Source: Ophioderma brevispina (lineage: Eukaryota > Echinodermata > Ophiuroidea > Amphilepidida > Ophiodermatidae). Taken from it: a DNA stretch of 64,000 nt. Location of the stretch: assembly GCA_023653785.1 (NCBI GenBank), contig JAMKCH010049195.1, forward strand, positions 42,579 through 106,578. Direction: 5' to 3'. Of this stretch, positions 35,173 to 46,039 are shown piece by piece. The position numbers and the translations under genes are program-made. Positions within the stretch are counted from its first letter, which is position 1. Each line of letters opens with the position of its first letter. The notes beneath the pieces are model-generated. The model was not told the origin of the DNA and ran no database searches. It saw only the letters and a program-made list of their open reading frames with translations.

Positions 35173-35655
35173 TCTTTCTGCCCTTGGTGCGGCTGTATCA
35201 TCAGTGACACAGCGTTCACAATCGTCATGTACCGCTCTACCAACCCATCAAACTTTGGGTTATAAGGTGTTTGTTCGCCCGCTTCGCATACCCAGCAAAT
35301 CTGCTCATTTCCCGCAACATGCAGATTCGAACTTCCGCCCTTGATCAGAATGCCAGGGGGAACCCCGAACCTGCACACAAACTCGGCCACCAGCTTTTGC
35401 GTCTATATTCCTCTGCCTGCTGATCTTCAATTGCAAAGGCGTCCATCCACTCTGTCCTGTAATCTTCGACGACAAGGATGTACTGATTACCCTGAGCGGT
35501 TTCAGTCAGTGGGACAAGCACATCAATTGCTATGCGCTCCAAAGGGGCCCACCCGGTACTGCTGTAGTGAAGCTTGATGTTTATATTACGTTGGGGACCC
35601 TTTTTCTGTGCACAAATCACACACTTGCGGAGATAGGCTCGAACTTCTGAGTTAA
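35169..35655 (-). pseudogene. Ty3/gypsy integrase catalytic core
   Basis: Minus strand. YLRKCVICAQKKGP supplies the CxxC half of the zinc-binding HHCC module. IAIDVLVPL carries the first catalytic aspartate, and NQYILVVEDY..EWMDAFAI is the core beta-sheet. The frame shifts near 35345-35390 and goes on with EFVCRFGVP and TPYNPKFDGLVER, which holds the catalytic glutamate. The motif that should contain the second aspartate (usually HTDQG) reads LIKGGSS, so a key residue is missing besides the frameshift. Its upstream junction at 35652-35655 is a TTAA occupied by a 370-bp insertion. Confidence 0.9.
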
Positions 35656-36029
35656 AGCACAATCAGTCATTTTTTTCCAAATTCAAAATTTCCATTCTGT
35701 CTCCAGATTGTTAGTGTTAGGTCATATCAACACCTCATATTAGGTTCCATAAGTGTGAAAAACAGACACTTAAGCATTTTAAAGCCCTCCTGAATATGCC
35801 ATTTACGACTGTTTCTACACCTTAAAAAAGTCGGATCCCGACATTTATTAGTAAACAAAGCATTAAAATCGTAATTCCTTGACAAATACCGCGTGTTACG
35901 CTTAACCACTTACAGGGGCTTTACTACAACAATTTTCAACACAAGAGTGCAAACAAATGCACGTTGGTAAAAAACAGGGGGCGCTATTTGTTTGCATTTT
36001 TTTTTAAAAATCGCTGATAGTGGCTTTAA
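35652..36029. mobile_element. 370-bp TTAA-flanked MITE inserted in gypsy integrase
   Basis: TTAA at 35652-35655 and at 36026-36029 bracket ends AGCACAATCAGTCATTTTTT and (inverted) AGCCACTATCAGCGATTTTT. With one TTAA counted once, the gypsy reading frame runs straight through the site on the minus strand. This confirms insertion with target duplication. The interior is non-coding. TTAA use suggests a piggyBac- or Kolobok-type transposase acting in trans. Confidence 0.88.
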
Positions 36030-36596
36030 GCCCAGCCCAGTAGTAGTGTTCACGCACTTTGGGCAGTGTCTTGTCCCTTCTCAAGTGTCCTGAGGTTTGG
36101 ACGCAGGTAACTCATCCAAGATCGTTTCCCTCATTGTCCTCGGCACTACTATCAACCACCTTACAAGCTTGCCGTCATCACTCTCCCATTTTTTCACTAA
36201 CACCCCTTCTTTAACTGGTAGCACATCCCACTGACCCCAGTACATATTCAAGTCGGACACCAATGATGCTATAATTGTCCAAGGTGGGCGCTCAGGTTCT
36301 ACACATATGAAGTTAATGTGACCTTTGCTTTGGTTCGTCCTTTCAGCTTTATAGAATCCAGCTTTAAACCCAACATTGGTTCAAACCCAGTAGAGAGTTG
36401 GCCGTCGTCATCGTCGTCATTCCTAAAGGGCCGTACGTCAGGGTCAACTTGCATCCCGGGATGCGCAGCTAGTGCAAATGCTGGCACAACAGAGACTTCT
36501 TTCCCACCGTCGCAGCTACACAACCTACGTCCAACTTCACTCTTGGCTCATCCGTCTGACAGCCGATTTCGCGCTTATCTCAAGAGCGATCCTCAC
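36026..36596 (-). pseudogene. Ty3/gypsy pol linker and HHCC domain (N-terminal integrase)
   Basis: Minus strand. A linker with RPFRNDDDDDGQLSTGFEP leads to LNMYWGQWDVLPVKEGVLVKKW, then VVPRTMRETILDELPASK. These are the usual gypsy sequence ahead of the H..H zinc half-site ('L.E.H....GHLG..KT'). A frameshift near 36090 precedes KTLPKV and the HYYW-type end of the half-site before the TTAA insertion. Upstream, the element ends abruptly at the TATA-flanked MITE pair (36597). RNase H, RT, protease and gag are not found. Confidence 0.8.
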
Positions 36597-36774
36597 TATA
36601 CTTCGTCCGGCCTGAACTAAGGAGTGATGCCATAGCTTTCGCGCAGCTATTGTGCATGCGTATCGCGAACACTTTGTACGCTCGCGATTACAGCTGCGGC
36701 CTACTGCGATTCCCACATTGAAGACTGCGTGGACGTTCTGACGTCACTCCTTAGTTCAGGCCGGACGAAGTATA
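36597..36774. mobile_element. TATA-flanked MITE 1 (170 bp)
   Basis: The element spans 36601-36770 with perfect 27-bp TIRs beginning CTTCGTCCGGCCTGAAC. TATA stands immediately outside each end (36597-36600 and 36771-36774). Confidence 0.88.
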
Positions 36775-36923
36775 CTCTGGCTCATAATTTCTTGGACAGT
36801 TTAGAACGCACGCCCGATTTCCCGCCAAAACGGCGCACCATCGGGTTACACGTAGTAGACGCAGTACCCGCAACGAGCAACGCGCGCGTTTGTTATGTCC
36901 AAGAAATTATGGCCCAGAGTATA
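36771..36923. mobile_element. TATA-flanked MITE 2 (145 bp)
   Basis: The element spans 36775-36919. The TIRs CTCTGGCTCATAATTTCTTGG and CTCTGGGCCATAATTTCTTGG match at all but two positions of ~24. It shares the TATA at 36771-36774 with MITE 1 and has another TATA at 36920-36923. The TIR sequence is unrelated to MITE 1 beyond CT. Confidence 0.85.
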
Positions 36924-37195
36924 GCACTAGATAGCTCATGGGTTCTGTTCCACCCCGTGTTCCACACGCTCTTGCCAACTCTCCTTCGCCTCTTATCCGC
37001 CACACCCCCTTCTGCATCTTCACACCTCTATCCTACCCTTTTGCCAGGCACGAGCCTCCTCTATCAAAAAAGTGTGTGGGACCGCCACCTCCGATAGCGA
37101 GGGTAAGTTTTTTTGCTTCAAGGGTGTGCGAATCATCCACAAATGGACCAACAGCTCAAATTCTACCAGAGGTTCCCCGGAGCTTTCCAGGTGTA

Positions 37196-37340
37196 GAATT
37201 ATAGTCCGCCGTACTCATAGTCCGGCTACTACGGTAAAGAATAAGGCACTCGATTAAGTTGACTCTTCACGCAACATATTAGTTTTACGCTTTGTTTCTT
37301 TATCGTCTATGAAGCCCGGGCTGAGTCTCCCGGCTTACTA
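37196..37340. repeat. dispersed repeat, copy 1 (second copy at 60.07 kb)
   Basis: The order ATAGTCCGCCGTACTCATAG, GACTCTTCACGCAACAT, TTAGTTTTACGCTTT and GTCTATGAAGCCCGGG matches 60073-60210 block by block. The palindromic start is degraded here but perfect at 60 kb. Confidence 0.65.
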
Positions 37341-38925
37341 TATCTGCTTTCACACCGGTATTTTAAATAAAGTGGAAAATCAAGGCACGCAAAAAGAACT
37401 TTCCCTGACGAGAGAAAACAGTCTTGGCATTTTTCAAATCATAATATTTTTTATTATTATTATTTTCTTTGTTTTTGTTTTGTTTCTCTTGTTTGTTTTT
37501 GTTATGTTTTCTGATGTCTTCTGCTAGTGCTAGATGTTCCGGAGATGTAATAAATTATCTCTAAAGAGTGACGATTCCTGTTTGTTAAATTTACGTAGTC
37601 CTGAGCGGTCTCCAAGGCAAATACATTGGCAGAATCTTTACCCTTATTTTAGTTTTCAGATTCTTCCACGTAATAGAAAGCTATAGAAGGCGCGATTTTT
37701 AGTGTGTTTGTTTGAGAATGTGAGAAGGTCCGTTTGTTAATTGAGTTGTTTTCATAGCGTGTTTTTTAAAGCCCAATGAAAATTTATCGGAAAGATTTTA
37801 ATATTTTTCTTTTTTTAAAAATTTAAACAACATTTACATACCAGACAGCTCAAGAGAACAGAGAACATTCAGTAAAATTTCAGGCCTAACCCAACCGCAG
37901 ATGAATATTTCAGACTCAACCGCAAACGAATTAGTAGCACTTTCGTAAGACTTAACATTGAACCACACTGTCAATTCGGGACGTCGTCGGTAGTCTTTTA
38001 AGATTGATGTGGCCAATAGTCTTTTAGTAAGATATCAGGTCTTTATTGCTGGAAATATTTTGACATTGGTAGTGGTTTTACAGCGTAACATTGTGTATAC
38101 TCCACCGGGATACATCCCCGGGGAGGTTCTATGGGTTATTTGGTTCCCCATGCTCGTTCCAGGGGTTCTGAAAGTGACCCTAAGGGGAACCAATTTTTTC
38201 CCGGTGAAAATATACCCCTTTGCCCTTACTAGACCAGTTTTTGGGTCAAATACGAGTTTCAGTGAAATTACACACAATCGGGACCGATAATGAGCGAAGA
38301 TTAGAACCCTTTTGGGACCGTCTCAATACTTTAAATAAAAGATTTACGCATTTAAAAGGGGCAATATGTTGCTACTGCTCGAAAAATTACACAAACACTC
38401 AGGGTTAATTTTGCTGATATGCTTATGTTAATTTTTCCTATTCACATCACAATTGATTTGATCCCCTACAGATTTTTTTTTTTTATCAAGGCTCATCAAG
38501 ACATTTACAACAAACGGCTGATGATTGGGGCCAAGATAAACGATTAACATAACCTCCCTTTTGAAGCTATGCAAGTCCTGGTTTGTGCTACAATAGTTGA
38601 AGGAGCATTGGCAGAACTCCAACCGACTTTGTCAAAATTCTGCTTTGGGCTTAGGCCAGGAGGAAGCTTGGGCTCGAACATCATGCCCGTAACCAAGAAG
38701 CCGTCAATCACTCATGAATTTTTGTGTGCGTTACAGATGACTAATGCCGGGTCAATATGTCCCTTGTGGAGGCCTATGCAATGGTACAGTTAATAGGATA
38801 ACGAGCTCTAACTGGTCACCAAGGCGTTCTCTGCGCGGCCTGCAACGCGCGTGACAGAAACACCGGTTTCGGGGTAAAAAGAGTCTGATTCCATTTACGG
38901 GTATGGCCTGTGTCCGTTGGTAACC
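37341..38925. other. no gene seen
   Basis: T-rich (TTATTATTATTTTCTTTG) near 37450. Paired opposite frames at 38009-38290 show no domain. AAAGTGACCCTAAGGGGAACC-type words suggest an unclassified repeat. Confidence 0.4.
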
Positions 38926-38929
38926 CCGG

Positions 38930-39075
38930 CAGGAGATATTCCCCTCCGAAAGACTTCCTTGAGGAAATTCACAGTCTGGTCTACAGTTGCAGAAATTGGG
39001 ATCGAACTCGCTATCGGCACACCAGCAGATAACGGCGAGTCCGATAATCCTAAGCTGCTGGACTTACATGAACAT
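38930..39075 (-). mobile_element. possible tRNA-derived SINE head
   Basis: Minus strand: TTAGGATTATCGGACTCGCC, then CTGCTGGTGTGCCGATAGC (like the long variable arm of Leu/Ser tRNAs), then a B box GAGTTCGATCC. The A box is weak and no body motif is certain. Confidence 0.45.
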
Positions 39076-39529
39076 TGAGAGCGGCAGCCTGTTTAGTAAG
39101 TCCCACCTCAGTGTAGGTTGAAATCAACCACGCTCGGGGTCTTTCTGTTTTTTTTAGCATTATTGAAATGCCCCCTACACGGTCAATTTCAAATGACCCT
39201 AAATATAGTCCTGTACCGTTGACAGAACGAGTCGTTTGAAAGCAACTAAACGTAAGAAAGGAGAATTAGCCGTTTTCTGTTTTTCTTTAAATCATTTTTT
39301 TTTTTTTTGGCATCCCCGATTAACCAAATTACTATCAAATAGTCATTTTTTGACACCAAAGATGGTGGCCCAATAAAGCATTTAATACATAAACCCCAAC
39401 AAGGTTATTTTAAACCACAATTTGAGGTCAAACTTTTGACCAGATCATTGGGTTCATAGGTTTGACCCTTTTCTAAGTTGGTGCAAAATTGACCGTGGTC
39501 CTGCGGGTCAAAAATAACCCTAACCCGTT

Positions 39530-40270
39530 ATTTTAAGTGTGGGTCTGCAGAAATGCGCCAAGACCCGGTTTGGGAGCGTGGAGTCACTCCATACGGAACG
39601 CGTCGGCTGAGGACCTCTTAACCAGGTCCCTTCGTTTTGGAAGCCGGATTCTGTTTTCCCTTACAGCAATCTATCAGCCTGGAAAAACTACAACTGCCGG
39701 GCCCACAATGGGCAAAAGACAGGCAGGACCAGGCAGTCCTAAGGACAGAGCCACTCAATGACTCATTAATCCTGGTGACTGGAGAAGCTATGAGCGATCT
39801 AAGCTATCATCATGACCGGTCCGCGCCGCCTAGCGTCCCATACCGACTGCCCGGGATCCAGTTCCAAATCTATGCCGCAAGCTGACGATTCATGACTGGG
39901 GCTAACAGGTCCACGTATGACGGTCCAAACCAAACTGCCAAGAGGAGCTGCCACTCCACCGACATCTCTCTAAACTTTTTCTGGTTTACGGACCTTCTTG
40001 AGACTACCGCCAAACCATGTCCACTGCCGGAACATGGGAGGCGATCAGCTCGATGTCCCAAACTCGGCACCACCTGAGTAGCCCAAAAATCTATCTCCCT
40101 GATTAGCTGGTACTGATGACATAACTTCCATTGTTTATGAATGTCCACACCACCCGTCATATTTTTCGCAGTAGACCACATCGGCCGGCCTTTCCGTTCT
40201 GAATCAAGGGGAAACAGCCGCCGAAACGACAGAAAGGGACTGCAGCGAACAACTCGAGGACGTTGTTATT
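39530..40270. other. GC-richer unassigned segment
   Basis: The composition rises relative to its neighbours and both strands are open for 60-103 codons in places (39537-39885 plus, 39870-40181 minus). I recognise no motif. It may be an old coding or transposon fragment. Confidence 0.35.
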
Positions 40271-41415
40271 ATATGTGGCGACTATTTCCCTTCCTCTATA
40301 GTCTTACAAGCAAAATATCGCGTACCATCCATTTCTTAACGGTGATCGTCAGAGTTTACTCTACTAGGACGTGGAGGGAGAGGTCCCTCTCCCCGTGAAC
40401 TTTTTTAAAAAGTGCATTTAATAGGCACTATCAGTGATTTGCTAGCTAATAAAATCGAAAAAAAAGTTGTGGAGCAAAGCATGTTCTTACCATCAACAGA
40501 CCAATGTCTAACAGAAAGATACATTACATTGGTACAGTATCAACATTTCATCAATTCTCTGATATGCAACAAATCAACAACTGTGATAGGCATTTGCCTT
40601 TATTTTCACAACGTGACGTACCCGAATCAATTTCACGGGATATTCACCATTTTCATCTCATGTATGGCAGACAATTAGAGGGCCATTAATTTGAAGGATA
40701 GAGATGGAAGTATTTCAATTGTAAGAATCAGTTTACGATAAGAATCAAACACTGTTATTAACAGGAATGGCAAATGTCTTAAATTGAGAAGGTGAAACAA
40801 CAAGCTAAAATGACGCATATTATGACAAGCTAGTGAAGGAAATTCAAAGTGGGTGAAAAAGTCAAGTAATTTTTGCCCAAAATTACAGGAAATTTGAATC
40901 ACAATGGCAGGCCCGTAAAACTTTGCCTGGACCCATGGAAGCATGAACTTAAAAGCGTGGTAAAATGAATTTGAGAGCTGCTTTATGCATATCATGTGCA
41001 TATTTACAACCGCTAATTGTATTTTTCGTATTTTTTTTAACATTATTTTTTTTACCTTCTTCTTGGAAGTCCTGGTCCCTTTTCATGACTTTCTGTGTAA
41101 AGCTCGTTAGAGAGTAGCCGAACTCAAATCTGACAACTGCCAGGGTTTATTTGGATTTTCCCGCTGGCATTTGTGAGATCGTAGTTTCACACACACATAA
41201 AAAAAAAAAAAAAAACGCTCAAATTACACGTATTACACCTATAACACCGCCAATGGCCGTTGCATGCACGGCCGTGGTCCACACATGTCCACTAATTGTA
41301 TCCATATGTCTTGCTGCAGTCCTGGCCTCTTCAATTTCACACATATCGCGGCAAACCAGTTTGGTTGACTAGGTTCCCTGATTTTTGTAGATTCGTAAAA
41401 TATGTTTTCCAAGAT
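40271..41415. other. no gene seen
   Basis: AT-rich. TTAATAGGCACTATCAGTG at 40418 resembles one end of the TTAA MITE at 35652, but no second end is convincing. Confidence 0.4.
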
Positions 41416-41419
41416 TCCA

Positions 41420-41715
41420 CACTGTTTAAAAGTTTCCGTAATTTTACGGAAATTCTGGCAGCAGTATTTCCAGTCAATTTTTAGGGTAAAGTTACCGAAA
41501 TTTCTGGTCAATTACTAACGGAAATGTTGACAGTAATTTTACAGAAATTTGGCTCATATTATGGACAAAATGTGGTATTTAAAAAAAAAGTCCGGAATAT
41601 GCTATGCCGAAATTTTGAAAGATTTCGTTAAATTAAAATTTTTATGTTTTGTTTTTTATTTTTGATTGTTCTTTGCCTAAAACAGATTTTCCGTACATTT
41701 TACGGAAAATCTGTG
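41420..41715. repeat. TTCCGTAA/TTACGGAA palindrome cluster
   Basis: CACTGTTTAAAAGTTTCCG at 41420 resembles the terminus of the nested element at 57934. It is followed by the palindromes TTTCCGTAATTTTACGGAAA (near 41438) and CAGATTTTCCG-TACA-TTTTACGGAAAATCTG (near 41682). A second matching terminus was not found. Confidence 0.5.
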
Positions 41716-42505
41716 TTCTTAATTTACGGACATTTTAACAGGTGCAAAATTGAAAGTTATACGAAAAATCGTACGGTTTTCTACATCCGACTTGCCTCGA
41801 TAAATTTTCACATTTCCACTGAGACAACACTATAGCAAGCCGTGGATTTACTGGAAAATCGTACGCGCCAGAGAGCTAGAATAGGTTATAGTTTAGGTCC
41901 ATGGTACGCGCTAAGACTTGATCCAAATCTTCGGACTTGGCACGATCCGTTTGTAGAGATGCTATATATTTTTATTGTCTTTGGGGTTTTGTGGGCAGAT
42001 TTTGCCAAAGGTTGCATATACTTTTGATACAAATGAAAAGAAGTTCGATAAATCTAGAAAAAAAATAAATAGGAAGTCTCAGGGTGTGCGTGACGCTATT
42101 TTTAAGGAGGGGAACAGTACAATCCAATCAAAATTTGAAAATGATCGTTTTTAGAGCCAAAATGAAATGCTGATTTTCAACGGTCACGCTGCAGCTTTTC
42201 ATGAATATTAGTTGGATTATTCATTGGGTAAACTCTAGCCCAGGTTCCCGGGCAAAGTTAAGTGGTGATTCAAATTATGAGGTTAAATGCCCTAACAAAA
42301 ACAAAAAAACACTCAGGGTGTGCGCAATGCCAAATATAACTAATCCTCGAGGCTCTCAAAAAGTGCAGATGAGATGATAGTTTGGACAGCGTCGATTAGT
42401 TGGGAGGGAGAGGAGTGCAGCAGAATATGTGACCCGGTTTCACCTATTCTATGAACGAACTAATCGCGTCTTCATGTATACGTAGAGTGTGCAAAGACGT
42501 GTTCC

Positions 42506-43898
42506 TTCGTATCCAGGGCCGTCGCCATGGGGGCGGTGTGGGGGGGTGGAACACCCCCCCAGCGATCCTCAAAAAGAGAAAAAGAAAAAGTAAGAAAGGA
42601 GAAGCGAAAGGAGGGAAGAGAAACGAGAGAGCGGGAAAGAGAAGAGCAAAGGAAAGAGAGAAAGGGGAAGTAAGAATGAAACAAAAGGAGAGACATCAGA
42701 AACGCATGAGATTGAATCCAGACTACATAAATCAATTATCACAAAAATATTTGCTTCCCTCAAGCCAATTAGTTTTGTTCCAAGCCTCTAACAATGGTTA
42801 TCATGAATTGTTAATGTGCCAACAGTACTTGTGATCAAATGTTGTAAACTAAATTTAGAAAACCCGAGGGGGCCATGGGCCATTCCCCCAAGTTTGGTCT
42901 ACCAGTAGGGGCCTATATAGGCCTACGGGGAATTTTCAGTCACGAAAAATTGGTAGGGATCGATTCCTATCCCGCACCATAAACTTATTAGGTCTACTGG
43001 CTGTGTCCATTTGAATTAATTACTATACTTAACCCCCCAAAAAATGCCTTTCTTAATACTACATCCAAGAGCTTCCGGGGCGTCCGCCCCCTGAACTCCG
43101 GCAGGGGCTCTGCGCATGCACCGCATCCGTTAAAGACTTGGCGCTAGCTATAATTGTCTGTGTATAGTTCCCCTTCGGCGGTACAAGCTTTATACACTGA
43201 CCCGTATCAGTGAGCAATGTTAGAAACCAGTCTTTCTTTGAATTGTTTACCATTTACCCCTCAAAAGTGGTAATCTTTGAAGGTTTCTGAATAGCTGAAA
43301 TCCAAGAGCTTCCGGGGCTTAGCCCCCTGGACCCCCAGACGGGCTCTGCCGCTGCACCCCACCCATTAAAGACATTGGCCCTCGCTATAGTGCAATTCCC
43401 TTTGGCCGGTCAGCTTATACATGTTACTGACCGTCTCATGAGCAAAGTTAGAAACCAGTCTTTACTCGTGTCTTTACTTTGAATTGGTTACTATTTATCC
43501 CTCAACAGTGGTCATTTTGAAGTTCTGAATAGTTTAAATCCAAGAGCTTCCGGGGGCTCCGCCCCCTGGACCCCGGCAGGGGCCTCTGCCCATGCACCAC
43601 GGCCAGGGGCCCTAAATTAGAGCAGGGACCTGTCCCCACCTCGTTCATTGCTTTCCGGTTTGCTCCCGTTTGTGTCAAGGCCCTTCGATGCAGTTCAAAC
43701 TATTCAATACAAGATGGTCTGTAAGAGCATCGAGCATCTACTTAGGACAATTTCCCACGGCCCTTAAGTGGGCCCGACGTGCGCGGTTAGGTTTTGTTTT
43801 ATTCGCTCACTACGCTTCCAAGGACTCTTACTGCAGCATACATTTCTTCACTTTACACCCCCCCTGACCAAATGTCTAGCGACGGCCCTGTTCGTATC
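42506..43898. mobile_element. hAT-like non-autonomous element, 1,377 bp, with 8-bp target duplication
   Basis: The element spans 42514-43890. Left end CAGGGCCGTCGCC, right end (inverted) CAGGGCCGTCGCT: 12 identical terminal bases beginning with CAG. TTCGTATC is directly repeated at 42506-42513 and 43891-43898. Inside are a G-run and C-run flank, a purine tract (about 42570-42690), then three ~238-bp tandem copies of a GC-rich module. A 127-codon frame (42451-42834) is the purine tract read as K/E/R and is not transposase. Confidence 0.92.
43062..43610. repeat. three tandem ~238-bp copies of a GC-rich module
   Basis: TCCAAGAGCTTCCGGGG starts units at about 43064, 43303 and 43540. Each is followed by CCGCCCCCTG-like and GGCAGGGGCTCTGC words. 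In the first two come GTTAGAAACCAGTCTTT and TTGAATTG blocks, and the third is truncated. The same module recurs inverted at 58960-59050 in the other hAT-like element. Confidence 0.85.
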
Positions 43899-45590
43899 CA
43901 AGTACGGGCGCTCAAAGGTCAGAAGAATTCAACTCACCTGTCGCATTTAAAACCATTGAAGCAAAACTCATTAGTCAGAATGCGTTGAGAGTTAAATTAA
44001 TGTAGCTATACCAACAGGGGTGGAGCCCATTCAAAACCAGTCGTCCGTGCTGTTCGCTGACTTTTTAATATTGCACGGATAATTTAGTTTGGTGCTTGTA
44101 TACACACATATGTCAATTCGATACAAACAATCCGGCAAAATATCAGTTGTTGGTGTTGGGTGCTATTGGGTGGTTAAATTTTGTCCTACCCATGGCCACA
44201 CAACGAATGAAATGAACGCGTCAGTCGTCCTTGATTTAAATAAACCCGCCTCAATGAATACATCTTTTTCACCTAAGCGCGCATTGCATTATGAGAAAAA
44301 AGAGTAATCTGAAGCACAATGCTCCAGGTGCACTATTATTACACCTGGCCACCTCTACCACATACATCAATTTGTATCACTACCGTTTAGTATATATGCA
44401 AAGCAGCACCCACAGTTATTGGAAGAAGCGCAGCCAGCCATTGCTTTCTATTTTTGGTACTTAGTTTTCCTTTGTGGTCGGCACAACATGCGAGACGATG
44501 AATTTCTAAAGATTACGTAACGTTAGGCCTCTCTATATTTATAGAACCTCTATAAATATAAATGCGCTTACGTTGACCTTGAATGATTTCCTGAAGTACA
44601 AATCGATTTTCTCTTTTGCTATCTGACCACATGTTTCAATAGATTTAGCGTGGCAACTTTTAATTTCCATCCACTGCACATCCCCTTATTCAATGCCAAT
44701 ACTTCGCAAAAGTACTAGAGGTGACCCGATGGGTTATTGAATCTACTATAAAGAGTGTTGGAAGTTAACTTAACAATTGAAGATTTCTGTATTTTGGTAT
44801 ACTGTGCGAATAATATTAATAAATACTACATTTAGGGATTCCATTCACGTAGTCCATGGCACTTGCAATTATTATTAGCTGCCATCAGGAATCATCATAA
44901 GCATTTTTAATTGATAAAAATATGCTTTATACTTAACAATCCATATGTATAATTGCAGAAGTATAACGTTTGTATGGTGAACGTTGTCATATCGGAATTT
45001 TGAAAATTCTGTATAGAAACGTGTATTGCCTTGACTATAGCATGCATGTATCAAATTAAATATATTTTTCATGCATTGTCTAGGTTGAATAGTTGGTATT
45101 TTGGTGGTATTCCATACTGATAACATCCATTGTAGCTGGACAAATATTCTATTTATCTGTATGTAATATTAAAACAGGTCAACCTTGGTACTGTTTGCAT
45201 AACTACGGTCAACTTTATAACAAAATTTATGAGTGCTGTGCTTATACAATTGGTGAATATGACTAACTCTACGCATTCATAAGTAATGTCCTACGTGGGA
45301 TTTCACTATGGCCTACGTCTGCAACGTCACAAGACTTAAGCAAGTTGTCTTCAACAAAATAATGATAATCCTTTCAAAGTGTATTCAATTCTCCATTCAA
45401 TGCCTACGTATCTATATCGAATAGGTATTGCTTCGCTGCTACAGGTTTTGCAGTATGATGTTTGACTTGTGAAGGAAGCCTATTCATGTACTGCATTGTA
45501 GCATGGGCTCTGCAAAGAAGCAGCTTCATGCATCCAGTGACGAAGGGGACGTGAAGGGGCCTGATATATCCCTAACGGTCTCTAGAGGTA
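43899..45590. other. no gene seen
   Basis: Contains a short palindrome, CTATATTTATAG-AACCT-CTATAAATATA, near 44531-44561. The rest is AT-rich unique-looking sequence. Confidence 0.4.
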
Positions 45591-45596
45591 ATCTGA

Positions 45597-46030
45597 CGAT
45601 CACCGCAAAAAAGGGAGGAGGCGTTATTTTTCTTGTAGATCTTAGGGGAAATTTCCCCTGAAAAAAAGCAGAGTCCGCCGTGATTTGAAAAGTGCATTTA
45701 AATGCAGTTAAGACGTTTTTTAGTGGAAAAAAACAATGGGTCTTCTAGCTCTAACGTCTTTACTGCATTTAAATGCCACAAGAAAATCACAGGAGCAAAC
45801 CCCTACCTTGCTTTAAGGGGGAAATCGCCCCTAGATCTAACAAGAAAATATGCTACCTCCCTTTTTGCCAGTGCGGTGATCGCAGATATTTCCTCAACTG
45901 CATTTGCTTGCACCTTTCAAAAATCACGGAACCGACCCCTGCTTTGTTTTTTATATGTGAATTTTCCCCTAGATCTAACATTAACCCGGGGGGGAACAAA
46001 AGCCCGCTAACCTCCTTTTTGGCGGTGATA
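45597..46030. mobile_element. three-arm foldback repeat
   Basis: Arm 1 (45597-45716: TCACCGCAAAAAAGGGAGG, GTAGATCTTAGGGG, GCATTTAAATGCAG) is inverted at 45752-45878. A third arm (about 45880-46030), in the same orientation as the second, follows with CCCCTAGATCTAACATTAAC and CCTCCTTTTTGGCGGTGAT. The arms meet at a short ~35-nt loop. Confidence 0.75.
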
Positions 46031-46039
46031 GAGTCCGGT

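Noticed and set aside
36597..36923. one composite element with nested arms
   Set aside because: The two TIR pairs are different in sequence and each is independently flanked by TATA, so two adjacent elements is the simpler reading.
40418..40700. second copy of the 35652 TTAA MITE
   Set aside because: Only ~20 bp of one end is similar; the interior and the other end do not match.
42451..42834. 127-codon basic frame
   Set aside because: The K/E/R run is the purine tract of the hAT-like element, and the frame crosses its left terminus and target duplication.
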